From assembly GCF_003610355.1 (NCBI RefSeq), contig NZ_RAPY01000004.1:434001-498000 (forward strand): a stretch of 64,000 nucleotides of DNA, written 5' to 3'. The position numbers and the translations under genes are program-made. How positions within the stretch are numbered: the first letter of the stretch is position 1; each line of letters starts with the position of its first letter. Positions 43,935 to 53,271 of the stretch are shown here, piece by piece. The notes beneath the pieces are model-generated. The model worked only from the letters and a program-made list of their open reading frames with translations, had not been told where the DNA came from and ran no database searches. This DNA comes from Sphingobacterium detergens (GTDB taxonomy: Bacteria > Bacteroidota > Bacteroidia > Sphingobacteriales > Sphingobacteriaceae).

Positions 43935-46889
43935 ATGAGACAGTTTTACATGATCAATTTAGCGTTCTTTATGCTACTTTTTGAGTCTTCGGCAGTGAAA
44001 GCTGGTGATCCTGGTCTGACACCAGGTCCAAAAATAGCTAAAGAAAGGGCCGGTAGGGCTCGAATGAAGAGTAAATCCAATGTCGATTCTTTGACAGCAA
44101 AAAGTAAGTTCTCCACGATACCTGTGTTGGGATCCGATACAATCTCAGTCGTGGAATTATCGAAATACCCCCTCGTTACTTTGGAGCAGATACTGAAGGG
44201 CAATATTTCTGGTGTGTATGTGCAGGAGCCTTCGGCAGAACCAGGCACAGTGCAACAAAATATGTTGGTTCACGGAATTACAAGACCTGTTTTTACAGCA
44301 AGAAATTTTAAGGAAAACCGTCCTTTAATTGTTGTTAATGGTATTCAGATCATTGATGAAACCAGTCTTATCTATAACATACAAAACGAGGAAACACAGC
44401 CTATCGGGGCTGCGACTAATATTCTATCTCTTTTTGACCTCGATAATATTGCGTCTATCGAAGTATTAAAAGATGCCGGGCAGATTGCTAAATATGGACC
44501 AAGAGCTGTAAACGGTGTTGTGTATGTCACAACGAAAACTGCACAAGCAGGAGATAAAAAAATCTCCATTAATGGCTATTCTGGATTTGCTGTTCCGAAC
44601 AACATCACTACAGTCAATGCCGAATTCGAAAGGGATTTTAGACAAACATTTTACGATAAATACGCAGGTGCCGAACAGATTGCGGCCTATCCGAGTTATC
44701 TGAGTGATTCTTCGAACACCAATTATTACGGTCCGTCAAATTGGGTAGATCAATATTATAAACTCACACCCTTGTATTCGATCAATGGTGCTCTGATGGG
44801 CGGAACTAACCGTTCGAATTTCCGATTCTTTGCGAATCATACACAAAATGCCTCTGGGGCGGATGATACCAAGTTTAATAGAACCTATGGTGGATTCAGT
44901 ATCAATATGTTGCCTACGACTTGGTTCAAAGTCAGTGGTAATATCCAGATCGGTCGCTTGGCGCGGGACAGGAATCGATCATTGACCGAAAGGTATACAG
45001 AGACCAAGTATACGCCGGATTTATCTACACCTTTGGCGCCGAACAAAAGTCTGTATAATCTCTATCTACGAAATTTTGACAAATTGACACTGGATAACAA
45101 CTATAATACCAGTGTCCTGGCTTCGTTGGGACTAGATATCAACATCATGCCAGGCCTTGACGTTACTTCCAGGATAGCATTGGATTATAATGAAAACCGT
45201 AGGGACGTATTTTGGCCTTCAACATTGATGGAAGGAAACAATTATACATCTAATTATCTGGGATATAATGAGCGTTTGAGTTTTGACAATAATATAAGTT
45301 ATGTCAAGGAACTGAATACGGGGAAGTTATTGTTCGAAGCTGGGCTTCAAATACAGGCAGATCGACAAAAATACAATTATCTCCAAGCCTATCGAGGACC
45401 TAATGATTATATCAAGATCAATAAAGTTGAGGGCGATAAGAATAAGGCTAACTATCTTGTTTCCATCGGTTTTATTCCTTATATCTATGGCGACAAGACC
45501 ATTCATCATCTGATCAATACGTATTTCAGAACGACTTACGAATGGAATGGTCTAAAACTTTCAGGATTGATACGCCGGGATGGTTCCTCTTGGCAACAAT
45601 TATCCGAGCGTTGGTATACTTCGTATGCTGTGAACGGTGAGTATGATCTGAGTTCCAAAATCGAAAACGATAAAATAGATATCCTAAAATTTAGGGGCTC
45701 CTACGGCCATATTGGTAATTTGCCCAATTCAGATACAGAGGCAGCAGGCCCACAATATTCCTCACAATTGAGCTGGGATAAAAATACTGGAATCATGTCT
45801 TACAATGGTGTTGGAACAGTCTCACGCCCTTATTCTTATGGCTGGGTTGGCTATGATGTGCCTTGGTCATTTACAGATATGTATAATATAGGGGTCAGTC
45901 TTTCAATGGCTAAGCAATTTGGTTTGCATGTGGATTTTTACAATAAAACCACTAAAAATATGCTCCTGCCAGTCCCTACCGTGGCTGAATCAGGATATAA
46001 GTTTGAATATGCAAGTGGTATGGATGTCCAAAATAGGGGTGTCGATGTATCGCTAAATTATACAATGCCGCGCAGTACTGGCGGTTTCTGTTGGAACAGT
46101 GCGTTCAATATTGCTTACAATACCAACGAATTGAAAAAGCTGCCAAATCAATTGGATGCTATCGTGGTAGGGAAAAATAAGCTGCAAGTAGGTGAACGAA
46201 TTGATCAGTACTGGCTGTTGCAAAATAGAGGAAGCTATCAATCCGATGCGGAAGTGCCTGTCCGTGATGGCGATAACAGGGTAATGACCTACAATGGCAC
46301 TGATATGAAAGGCGGCGATCCTCGTTGGGTAGATCAAGATGGTAATTTTGATATTAATAATGAAGACCGCATATTAATGGGCAATATAATTCCCAAATGG
46401 ACTGGCGGATTTACAAACCAATTCGCCTATAAAAACTTTGATCTTTCTTTCCTCTTGTATTTTAATCTAGGCCGCGAGATCATAAACCAGCAAGCCTCGA
46501 AAAAATATGATTTCGCAAACGTCGCTGAATCCAAGAATTTGTATGGTGTACGTGAAATCACTTCCTGGGAGAAAAGTTTTGACGAAACAGCATATCCAAT
46601 TTATAATCCTTGGTCTTCGGTAGTTCCCTATCAGGCTGAGCAGGATCTGTTTATGGAAGACGGTTCATTTGTGAAACTTAAAAATTTATCGGTGGGGTAT
46701 GATTTGACTAAAGTAGTGAACAATAAAAAGTTAAATCGACTATACGTTTATGTGACAGGAAGTAATCTATTGACTATTACCAAATATTCTGGACGCGATC
46801 CTGAGCTGGTCAATTTTTACGGTTACGACACTGGTACAGGAATCCGTTATCCAAAAATGTATACCCTCGGTGTCAAATTAGACTTTTAA
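43935..46889 (+). CDS. SusC/RagA family TonB-linked transporter (short N-terminus)
   Basis: This 984-residue transporter has a signal peptide, then goes almost directly to the plug (about 75-190: PLVTLEQILKGNISGVYVQEP; ASIEVLKDAGQIAKYGPRAVNG) and the barrel. Both the STN and the CarboxypepD_reg-like domains found in most SusC proteins are missing; residues 25-70 are only a linker. That leaves no FecR contact, so regulation must be by another route. The final strand ends with KMYTLGVKLDF. It is the first gene of the large operon and is followed 4 bases later by its SusD. Confidence 0.93.
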   Translation: MRQFYMINLAFFMLLFESSAVKAGDPGLTPGPKIAKERAGRARMKSKSNVDSLTAKSKFSTIPVLGSDTISVVELSKYPLVTLEQILKGNISGVYVQEPSAEPGTVQQNMLVHGITRPVFTARNFKENRPLIVVNGIQIIDETSLIYNIQNEETQPIGAATNILSLFDLDNIASIEVLKDAGQIAKYGPRAVNGVVYVTTKTAQAGDKKISINGYSGFAVPNNITTVNAEFERDFRQTFYDKYAGAEQIAAYPSYLSDSSNTNYYGPSNWVDQYYKLTPLYSINGALMGGTNRSNFRFFANHTQNASGADDTKFNRTYGGFSINMLPTTWFKVSGNIQIGRLARDRNRSLTERYTETKYTPDLSTPLAPNKSLYNLYLRNFDKLTLDNNYNTSVLASLGLDINIMPGLDVTSRIALDYNENRRDVFWPSTLMEGNNYTSNYLGYNERLSFDNNISYVKELNTGKLLFEAGLQIQADRQKYNYLQAYRGPNDYIKINKVEGDKNKANYLVSIGFIPYIYGDKTIHHLINTYFRTTYEWNGLKLSGLIRRDGSSWQQLSERWYTSYAVNGEYDLSSKIENDKIDILKFRGSYGHIGNLPNSDTEAAGPQYSSQLSWDKNTGIMSYNGVGTVSRPYSYGWVGYDVPWSFTDMYNIGVSLSMAKQFGLHVDFYNKTTKNMLLPVPTVAESGYKFEYASGMDVQNRGVDVSLNYTMPRSTGGFCWNSAFNIAYNTNELKKLPNQLDAIVVGKNKLQVGERIDQYWLLQNRGSYQSDAEVPVRDGDNRVMTYNGTDMKGGDPRWVDQDGNFDINNEDRILMGNIIPKWTGGFTNQFAYKNFDLSFLLYFNLGREIINQQASKKYDFANVAESKNLYGVREITSWEKSFDETAYPIYNPWSSVVPYQAEQDLFMEDGSFVKLKNLSVGYDLTKVVNNKKLNRLYVYVTGSNLLTITKYSGRDPELVNFYGYDTGTGIRYPKMYTLGVKLDF

Positions 46890-46893
46890 ACCT

Positions 46894-48435
46894 ATGATGA
46901 GAAAGAATATAATACTTCGTTTTTTACTTTGTTCGACGATTGCGATCTCCGCAATGTTTGGGACAAGTAGTTGTGAAAAATTTTTGGATGTTGAATCCAA
47001 TCATATTGTTAATGAGGAAAATAAGTGGAAAGATATCAATGATATCCGGGGTTCTCTTCTTGGGGTATATGGTTTGTTGCGTACCGCCTTGGCCGAAAAC
47101 AATGCACATTGGCTATATGGGGAACTGCGGAATGGTGATTTTACTGCATTGAACCGTCGTGATCTACAGGATATTGTGGATGGACGTCTAAATTCTTCGG
47201 CTAAGTTGATTCAGGAAGGTTCGGATTGGCGAAGATTTTATGCCGTGATCAATGCCGCAAATTTATTTATTGAACGCTCATATGAAGTTCTCGAACATGA
47301 TAAACAGTATACTGCCGCTTTGCATGAGATCGACGTCGCTCAAATGCGTGTTGTCAAAGGTTTTGTTTATTACTTATTAGCAAGAACCTGGGGTGATGTT
47401 CCCATTTGGGACAAATCTTATGAAGGGGCTTTTCCAAAGATCAAAGCTTCTTCTGTGGATCAGGTGCTAACCTATGCCGAAAACGAAATAAATGCTGTTA
47501 AAGATAAATTGCCATTTTTTTATGGATCTTTTAATGATCCCGTGCTACCTGCAGATCTTTATCTGGGCTCCACTTCTGTGAAATGGTCCGGTGTGTTGTT
47601 TAATAGGCTATCTGCATATACGATTTTAGCCCATATTAATGCGTTATCGGGAAATTATCTTGAAGCATCGGTGTTTGCGGATTATGTGATCGCGAATGCG
47701 ACGCGTGGCGGTATCGCTGCAACCGATATAGCAGATATAACGAATACAACCAACGTAGGTTTTTTCTTTGGTAACCGCATCAAACATATTATCGGTTTTC
47801 CCTTTCCAAATTCAAGTAATGAAGGCGGAACAGATGGGCATATCGAGTCGCTGACATTGGCTAAACCATTGGTGTCAAAACCCAATCCCGATATTTATGT
47901 GAAAGTAGAGCGTATCGTCGATATTTTTAATGAGGCAGGGGACCAACGTTTTCGTATTGATTCTACTGGAACTGTTCAAACCAGTTATTTTGCTGATTTT
48001 GGAGGTATCCGACCAATTTTCAAAAAGATACACATCATTCGTAATGGGGAATCAGGCGCAGATGGTTCACTCCCATTTTTCACTTCAACTTTGGTATTCA
48101 GTCGTTTTGAAGAAATCAATTTATTGCGAGCTGAGGCAAATGCAGTATTAGGACGTACAGAATTGGCTACTGCAATATTGAACCAGTCCCGCAAAAATCG
48201 TGGCCTTGTTGAGATAGGACCCAATGTTGATCTGATCGATGCAGTATTTCAGGAACGCCGCAAAGAACTGATGGGGGAAGGCTGGCGCTGGTTTGATGTC
48301 GTGCGTTACAATAAAATAAAAAAGAATGATCCTGCTTTCCAGAAGTTGATTGCCCAAAAGGGAATTTATTGGCCCATTAGTCAGAATGCATTGGCAAATA
48401 ATAAAGAATTGCAACAAAATACATATTGGAAATGA
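46894..48435 (+). CDS. SusD/RagB family lipoprotein
   Basis: This 513-residue surface lipoprotein has C27 in a lipobox (FGTSSC) followed by E-K-F-L-D. SusD blocks are VNEENKWKDINDIRGSLLGVYG, VKGFVYYLLARTWGDVPIW and the C-terminal VFQERRKELMGEGWRWFDVVRYN. It should cap the preceding SusC and bind the ligand. Its stop codon overlaps by one base with the ATG of the fasciclin gene (TGATG), a sign of translational coupling. Confidence 0.94.
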   Translation: MMRKNIILRFLLCSTIAISAMFGTSSCEKFLDVESNHIVNEENKWKDINDIRGSLLGVYGLLRTALAENNAHWLYGELRNGDFTALNRRDLQDIVDGRLNSSAKLIQEGSDWRRFYAVINAANLFIERSYEVLEHDKQYTAALHEIDVAQMRVVKGFVYYLLARTWGDVPIWDKSYEGAFPKIKASSVDQVLTYAENEINAVKDKLPFFYGSFNDPVLPADLYLGSTSVKWSGVLFNRLSAYTILAHINALSGNYLEASVFADYVIANATRGGIAATDIADITNTTNVGFFFGNRIKHIIGFPFPNSSNEGGTDGHIESLTLAKPLVSKPNPDIYVKVERIVDIFNEAGDQRFRIDSTGTVQTSYFADFGGIRPIFKKIHIIRNGESGADGSLPFFTSTLVFSRFEEINLLRAEANAVLGRTELATAILNQSRKNRGLVEIGPNVDLIDAVFQERRKELMGEGWRWFDVVRYNKIKKNDPAFQKLIAQKGIYWPISQNALANNKELQQNTYWK

Positions 48436-49097
48436 TGAAAATAAATAGAAGATATAATGTAAGTATTTTATTGGGTATGCTCTTGTGTATAACGGCTTGT
48501 ACAAAATACCAGGGCTATTATGAATATGAAAATACTGAGAAGGTATTTAACGGGAATTCACTGGCCTATTTACAATCCAAACCGGGGGTGTTTGACTCCG
48601 TGTTATTGGTGTTGGATAGATTACCTTATCTCAAGGATGCAGTAGCAAACGAAAAGGTGACTGTTTTTGCACCAACAAATAGCACCTTTCAAACTGCACT
48701 TTCCAATTTAAACCTTGTGCGAGACAATCAAAAGAAAGAACATTTGAGCATCCAGAACTTGGATATCGCTCAATTGGATACCCTCATGACCAAATATATT
48801 GGCGCGGGGATCGTAACGACGGATTCTACACTCTATATCGATGGACTATTTATCGAAACCTATGGCATAAGGCACCCGATGCACGCACAACGAATCAAGG
48901 AGAACGCATCAGGTTTGGTAAATGGTGGTGCAGAAATCATGTATTATAGTGATACTAAAAATAACTCTTTCCAGTCGCAATGGATAAGAGCCAGCTCTCA
49001 GGCCGTGAATATTTTTACGGGCAATGGGGTGGTACATGTTTTAGGGGGACGTCATGAGTTTGGATTTGGCGATTTTTTAACCAGAATGAATAAATAA
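48435..49097 (+). CDS. Fasciclin (FAS1) domain lipoprotein
   Basis: From the ATG at 48435, which shares a base with the susD stop, the protein has 220 residues; two ATGs a few bases earlier are in frame but less likely. The lipobox cysteine is C22 (CITAC) followed by T-K-Y. A single FAS1 domain covers most of the rest, with the conserved block KVTVFAPTNSTFQTAL and a late GNGVVHVLGG, close to the usual NGVIHVID motif. FAS1 domains mediate adhesion or glycan/protein binding. Its place right after SusD suggests an accessory surface binding protein of the complex. Confidence 0.9.
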   Translation: MKINRRYNVSILLGMLLCITACTKYQGYYEYENTEKVFNGNSLAYLQSKPGVFDSVLLVLDRLPYLKDAVANEKVTVFAPTNSTFQTALSNLNLVRDNQKKEHLSIQNLDIAQLDTLMTKYIGAGIVTTDSTLYIDGLFIETYGIRHPMHAQRIKENASGLVNGGAEIMYYSDTKNNSFQSQWIRASSQAVNIFTGNGVVHVLGGRHEFGFGDFLTRMNK

Positions 49098-50084
49098 ATG
49101 AAAAAATTCAATATATACTTACGAAGTAGTCTCTTGTTTTCGACAGCACTGTGTTGTTTGCAAAGCTGTGTTAAGGACTTCGTACCGAGTGAAAAAGCCG
49201 CCTTTAGCTTGGATATGGCTTTTAGTCAAACAGAGTTCAGACCGGTTTTGGGGAGAAATTATAATCAGAATTTTTTTAATGATGATCAGTCGACACGTCC
49301 ATTAAATTTCCGGATTTTAAATGTGCGGGCTTTCGATGGCAGTGAAGCTCCCGAATTGTTAAAACCTTTCCCGGTTGAGGTATGGAAAAAGCCGTATACG
49401 GGTTTGGAAACATCATTGGAAGAAATCAATGCCAAGCGCGAGATTGTAAACCGTCCACTTTGGGAGATCGGTTTGCATTCGGGATCCTTTACAATGTGGA
49501 ATGTCGCTTCATCGGATTTTGTCCGTGTCGAGCCAGATTCCTGTTATCTATTTGATGTAGAGGTTTCCAACTCTGGTGGAAAAAGATATTTCAAAGACTT
49601 TAAATTGAAACCCCAAAAAGAGATACCTGCCAGCGCATATTTTAATGAGTCAGAGAATGTTGTTGGGGATTCTACGAGACAGCCAATTTTGGATCAACAA
49701 TTCTGGCTGAACCGTACCGGCGACGGGAGTTCTATTACTTTCAAGTTTCTTGATTCAAAATTGAAACCGATTAAACTTTCGAAATTTAATGGGATGACAG
49801 CAGAAGATTGGAAGTATCTGGTTCATGGTTTTAATCCAAAGTTTGCCGCCGATTCCAGTTCCGTCACCTACGATGTGGTTTATCCAATGCCTTTGGTACC
49901 TACACTAAATACGCGATTCAATGAAGGGGAAAAAGCTTTTTCTACTTTTAAGTACAATCGTGTTGCTTTTGGAGGTGCACGTATTTCGTCAACCTATAAA
50001 CTGCTGTATACCATTTATCAGAAAGGGGATTGGGAAATTATTGTCTACTTCCCTACACAAGCACCTTTATTTGACAATGACTAA
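49098..50084 (+). CDS. DUF5007-like lipoprotein
   Basis: This 328-residue protein starts at the base after the fasciclin stop codon. The lipobox cysteine is C24 (LQSC) followed by V-K-D. The mature part is beta-rich, with FRPVLGRNYNQNFFNDDQST near the N-terminus and an AFGGARISSTYKLLYTIYQK stretch near the end. By its features and its position next to a fasciclin gene and SusC/SusD pair it fits the DUF5007 family; I am moderately sure of that name. It is probably a surface-exposed binding protein, in the place of SusE/SusF in the starch system. Confidence 0.75.
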   Translation: MKKFNIYLRSSLLFSTALCCLQSCVKDFVPSEKAAFSLDMAFSQTEFRPVLGRNYNQNFFNDDQSTRPLNFRILNVRAFDGSEAPELLKPFPVEVWKKPYTGLETSLEEINAKREIVNRPLWEIGLHSGSFTMWNVASSDFVRVEPDSCYLFDVEVSNSGGKRYFKDFKLKPQKEIPASAYFNESENVVGDSTRQPILDQQFWLNRTGDGSSITFKFLDSKLKPIKLSKFNGMTAEDWKYLVHGFNPKFAADSSSVTYDVVYPMPLVPTLNTRFNEGEKAFSTFKYNRVAFGGARISSTYKLLYTIYQKGDWEIIVYFPTQAPLFDND

Positions 50085-50095
50085 CTAAGATACGT

Positions 50096-53000
50096 ATGAA
50101 AAGATATATAATATTAATCAGCTGTGTGCTGACTTCGGTCATGTCACATGGGCAGACTAAGGTGACTGTAAAAGGGATGGTTTTGGATGCGGTCACTAAT
50201 CGGCCAATGGTAGGTGTTTCGGTGCGTTCGGCGAAAACTGACAAGGTACTTTCCGCATCAGGATCAACAGGTGCCTACAGTGTCAGCACAACAAGTAATG
50301 ATGACTTGATTTTTTCTTTTACAGGCTACACAGCATCCCGTATTTCCTTGACGGGGCGAAATTCCTTTGTGATCAACGTAAAAATGTCGACTGCACAGAA
50401 TATGCTCGAGGAGACTGTTGTTCAGGGATTTTCTAGACGTTCCAGACAGACTTTGACGGGGTCATCAGTTTCCATAAGCGGAAAGGACTTACAGGATAAC
50501 CCAGTAGCCAATATAACTGAACTATTGCAGGGTAAGGTCGCTGGTCTGAATGTACAGATGAATAACGGTACTCCGGGTACACGGGGTACAGTCTTGCTAC
50601 GTGGTCTTTCTAACTTGGGAACCGTCGGTAGCGGTGTGGATACTTACTTGATCCCTACTTCTCCACTTTACATTATCGATGGGGTGCGCGTAGATGATAA
50701 TACCAATTTCGAATATGGATATGGGGGAGCGGGTACAGGTATAAGTCCTCTTTCCTTGATCCCGCCTGAAGATATTGAAGAGGTGCAGATTTTGAAAGAT
50801 GCGGCCTCCACATCATTGTATGGTACCAGAGGTTCCTATGGCGTGATTTTGATCCGGACTAAAAGGGGACGGTCGGAAGTGCCTCGTATCCAATATACAA
50901 CCAATCAGTTTCTTTCTATACCACCGAACCTCCGTAACGTGTTGGGTGGGAAGGATGAGCGTTTGAGCCGTATTAATCAAGTCTATAATTATGCGGATAG
51001 CTACTGGCAAGGTCGGGATGATATCAATAAACATCAGGTACTGACGGATAGCTTAAATCCATACTTTAATAATTCGACTAATTGGCAGGGTGTATTTTAC
51101 AAGCCAACATACAATCAGTCGCATAATATTTCAGCATCCGGTGGTGATGATAAATTCAGTTATAAGGTAAATGGGAATTATTACAAAGAGAATGGTATCG
51201 TGCAGAATACAGGTTTCAATCGCTACACACTTGATATGAACACCCAATATACCCCCAATGAGCGTCTACGTCTTTTTGCCTCCATGTCGGGTAAGATTGG
51301 TGAGCAGCAACTCGGCGGTGGTACTTCTGTGAGCCAGGGTGGGGTAGCCTCGGCAGCAACAGCCTCTTCTTTATTGCCTTCACCCTCACAAGGATTTGTT
51401 ACTTCAGATTTGATCGCTGCATTGAATGGTCGTAATGATAATAAAAGTACAAACCTGATCGGTATGGTGGAGCTCGAGTTTGATATCCTCAAGAATTTCA
51501 GGGCAAAAAATACCTTCTCTTATAACTATTCTACCGATCGAACGGACACGTATAAACCCGCTATAGCAAACAACAACAGGTCGAGCTTTTATAATTATGA
51601 CTCGCAGACCAACTCGTTGAATAATATGTTTTTCTTGTCTTATCTGAAAGAAATCGGTAAGCACACTTTTAATACCTATGTGTTTAATGAATTGGACATG
51701 AAAGACAACCTCAGAAAGGAATACCTAAAAGATGGCTTTGCGAATGATCAATTGGAGGGACCTTTCGGATTGTCTGCTGCCAAGGGGGGAGTAACGGGGG
51801 TGTCGGACTACCGTAGTGCCGGCTTTGGAGCGAGTTTCTCTTATAATTATAATTTGAAATACGTTGTGGATCTGACCTATCGTATTGATAAGACCTCTAC
51901 TACCGGAGCAGAAAAACCCTGGATCAAAAACCCCTCAGTTGCTGTGCGTTGGAATATGGAGCGCGAAGGATTTATGAAAAATCTCAAAGATGCCGGTTAT
52001 GTAAACAGTCTGGCACTGCGAGGAAGCTGGGGCCGTAATATTACACCTACAGGAACAGTTTTCGATGCCTTCGGTAAATATATTTATACAGGCTATTTTA
52101 ACAATAATCCAACAATTGGTTTTGATTGGAAAAATATGCCAAATGCTGATCTAAAACCTGCAACAACGACGTCTATGAGCTTTGCATTGGAAGGGGATTT
52201 CTTTGATAATAAATTTAATACCATTCAGGAGGTCTATTACAAACAGGTTGAAAATGAGTTGATGCAGATTGATATGGCTGATCATAATGCTTTTGGGAAA
52301 CAGCAATCAAACGATCTGGCTCACGTCACCTATGGTTACGAATTTACGTTGGCCTATCGTCCTTTTGATCGCGGAAGTGATTGGAATTGGCGTATTGAGC
52401 TCAATGGAGCAATAAATAAAGAAGCATTGACGGAACTGCCTAACTCACGCCGCCTACATATTGCTTATGACGAAGCATACAATACTTACCACCAGGCTTA
52501 TATTTTGGGTAGAAATCCCTTTTCTCATGTTTTGTATGATTATAGAGGTGTGTTCAGTACTGACGGAGATGTACCTGTCAATCCAAGCAGCGGTGAACGG
52601 ATGAAAATGATAAATGGCAATACGGTCTATTATTTTCAGGGCGGAGATCCCAATTGGACAGATGTGAATGGTGACTATATTATTGATGAAAAGGATATGG
52701 TCTATGTCGGGAATTCACAACCCCGAGTAACAGGTGGTATCAATTCATTTTTAAGCTATAAAAATTGGTCTCTGAATATGATGTTCTCTTATGTCAGAGG
52801 GCGTGATATTATCAACGAAGTATTGGCTACGCAGCTGAACTCGTATTTTGATCCGTTTATGACTGATAAGGATCGTAATGGCCGTCAGAATGCTGCCTTA
52901 TTGCCATTGGACAGGTATGATTTCTGGCTGCGCGAAGGAGATGTCGCGACCTACCCGAATCCTTTTGATTATCAGCGACAAGGTGGTATGAAGCCATTTC

Positions 53001-53260
53001 GCCCCAACCAGACTTTGTTTATGGAAGATGGGAGCTACCTTAAGTTCAATTCAGCAACCCTACGTTTTTCATTTCCAAGGGAGTGGATAAAGCGTTACAA
53101 ATTGCATGGGTTGAATACCTACCTCACAGCAAATAACATTTATACATTCACCAGCTATAAAGGTGTCAACCCAGAGGGGGTTTCCAGTATGGGATATGAT
53201 CGTTCGGATGGCTATCCAAATAGACGTTCTTTCACGTTGGGTATTAGTGCACAATTTTAA
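50096..53260 (+). CDS. SusC/RagA family TonB-linked transporter
   Basis: This 1054-residue transporter has a signal peptide (ending SHGQ), a CarboxypepD_reg-like domain (about 22-105, VTVKGMVLDAVTNRPMVGVSV), a plug (about 110-235 with ELLQGKVAGLNVQMNNGTPG and EEVQILKDAASTSLYGTRG) and a barrel that ends in RRSFTLGISAQF. There is no STN domain. It is clearly different from the first SusC of the operon, so the operon encodes two separate channels and probably imports two products, or forms a mixed complex. susD follows 11 bases later. Confidence 0.95.
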   Translation: MKRYIILISCVLTSVMSHGQTKVTVKGMVLDAVTNRPMVGVSVRSAKTDKVLSASGSTGAYSVSTTSNDDLIFSFTGYTASRISLTGRNSFVINVKMSTAQNMLEETVVQGFSRRSRQTLTGSSVSISGKDLQDNPVANITELLQGKVAGLNVQMNNGTPGTRGTVLLRGLSNLGTVGSGVDTYLIPTSPLYIIDGVRVDDNTNFEYGYGGAGTGISPLSLIPPEDIEEVQILKDAASTSLYGTRGSYGVILIRTKRGRSEVPRIQYTTNQFLSIPPNLRNVLGGKDERLSRINQVYNYADSYWQGRDDINKHQVLTDSLNPYFNNSTNWQGVFYKPTYNQSHNISASGGDDKFSYKVNGNYYKENGIVQNTGFNRYTLDMNTQYTPNERLRLFASMSGKIGEQQLGGGTSVSQGGVASAATASSLLPSPSQGFVTSDLIAALNGRNDNKSTNLIGMVELEFDILKNFRAKNTFSYNYSTDRTDTYKPAIANNNRSSFYNYDSQTNSLNNMFFLSYLKEIGKHTFNTYVFNELDMKDNLRKEYLKDGFANDQLEGPFGLSAAKGGVTGVSDYRSAGFGASFSYNYNLKYVVDLTYRIDKTSTTGAEKPWIKNPSVAVRWNMEREGFMKNLKDAGYVNSLALRGSWGRNITPTGTVFDAFGKYIYTGYFNNNPTIGFDWKNMPNADLKPATTTSMSFALEGDFFDNKFNTIQEVYYKQVENELMQIDMADHNAFGKQQSNDLAHVTYGYEFTLAYRPFDRGSDWNWRIELNGAINKEALTELPNSRRLHIAYDEAYNTYHQAYILGRNPFSHVLYDYRGVFSTDGDVPVNPSSGERMKMINGNTVYYFQGGDPNWTDVNGDYIIDEKDMVYVGNSQPRVTGGINSFLSYKNWSLNMMFSYVRGRDIINEVLATQLNSYFDPFMTDKDRNGRQNAALLPLDRYDFWLREGDVATYPNPFDYQRQGGMKPFRPNQTLFMEDGSYLKFNSATLRFSFPREWIKRYKLHGLNTYLTANNIYTFTSYKGVNPEGVSSMGYDRSDGYPNRRSFTLGISAQF

Positions 53261-53271
53261 TAGAGGAAAAA

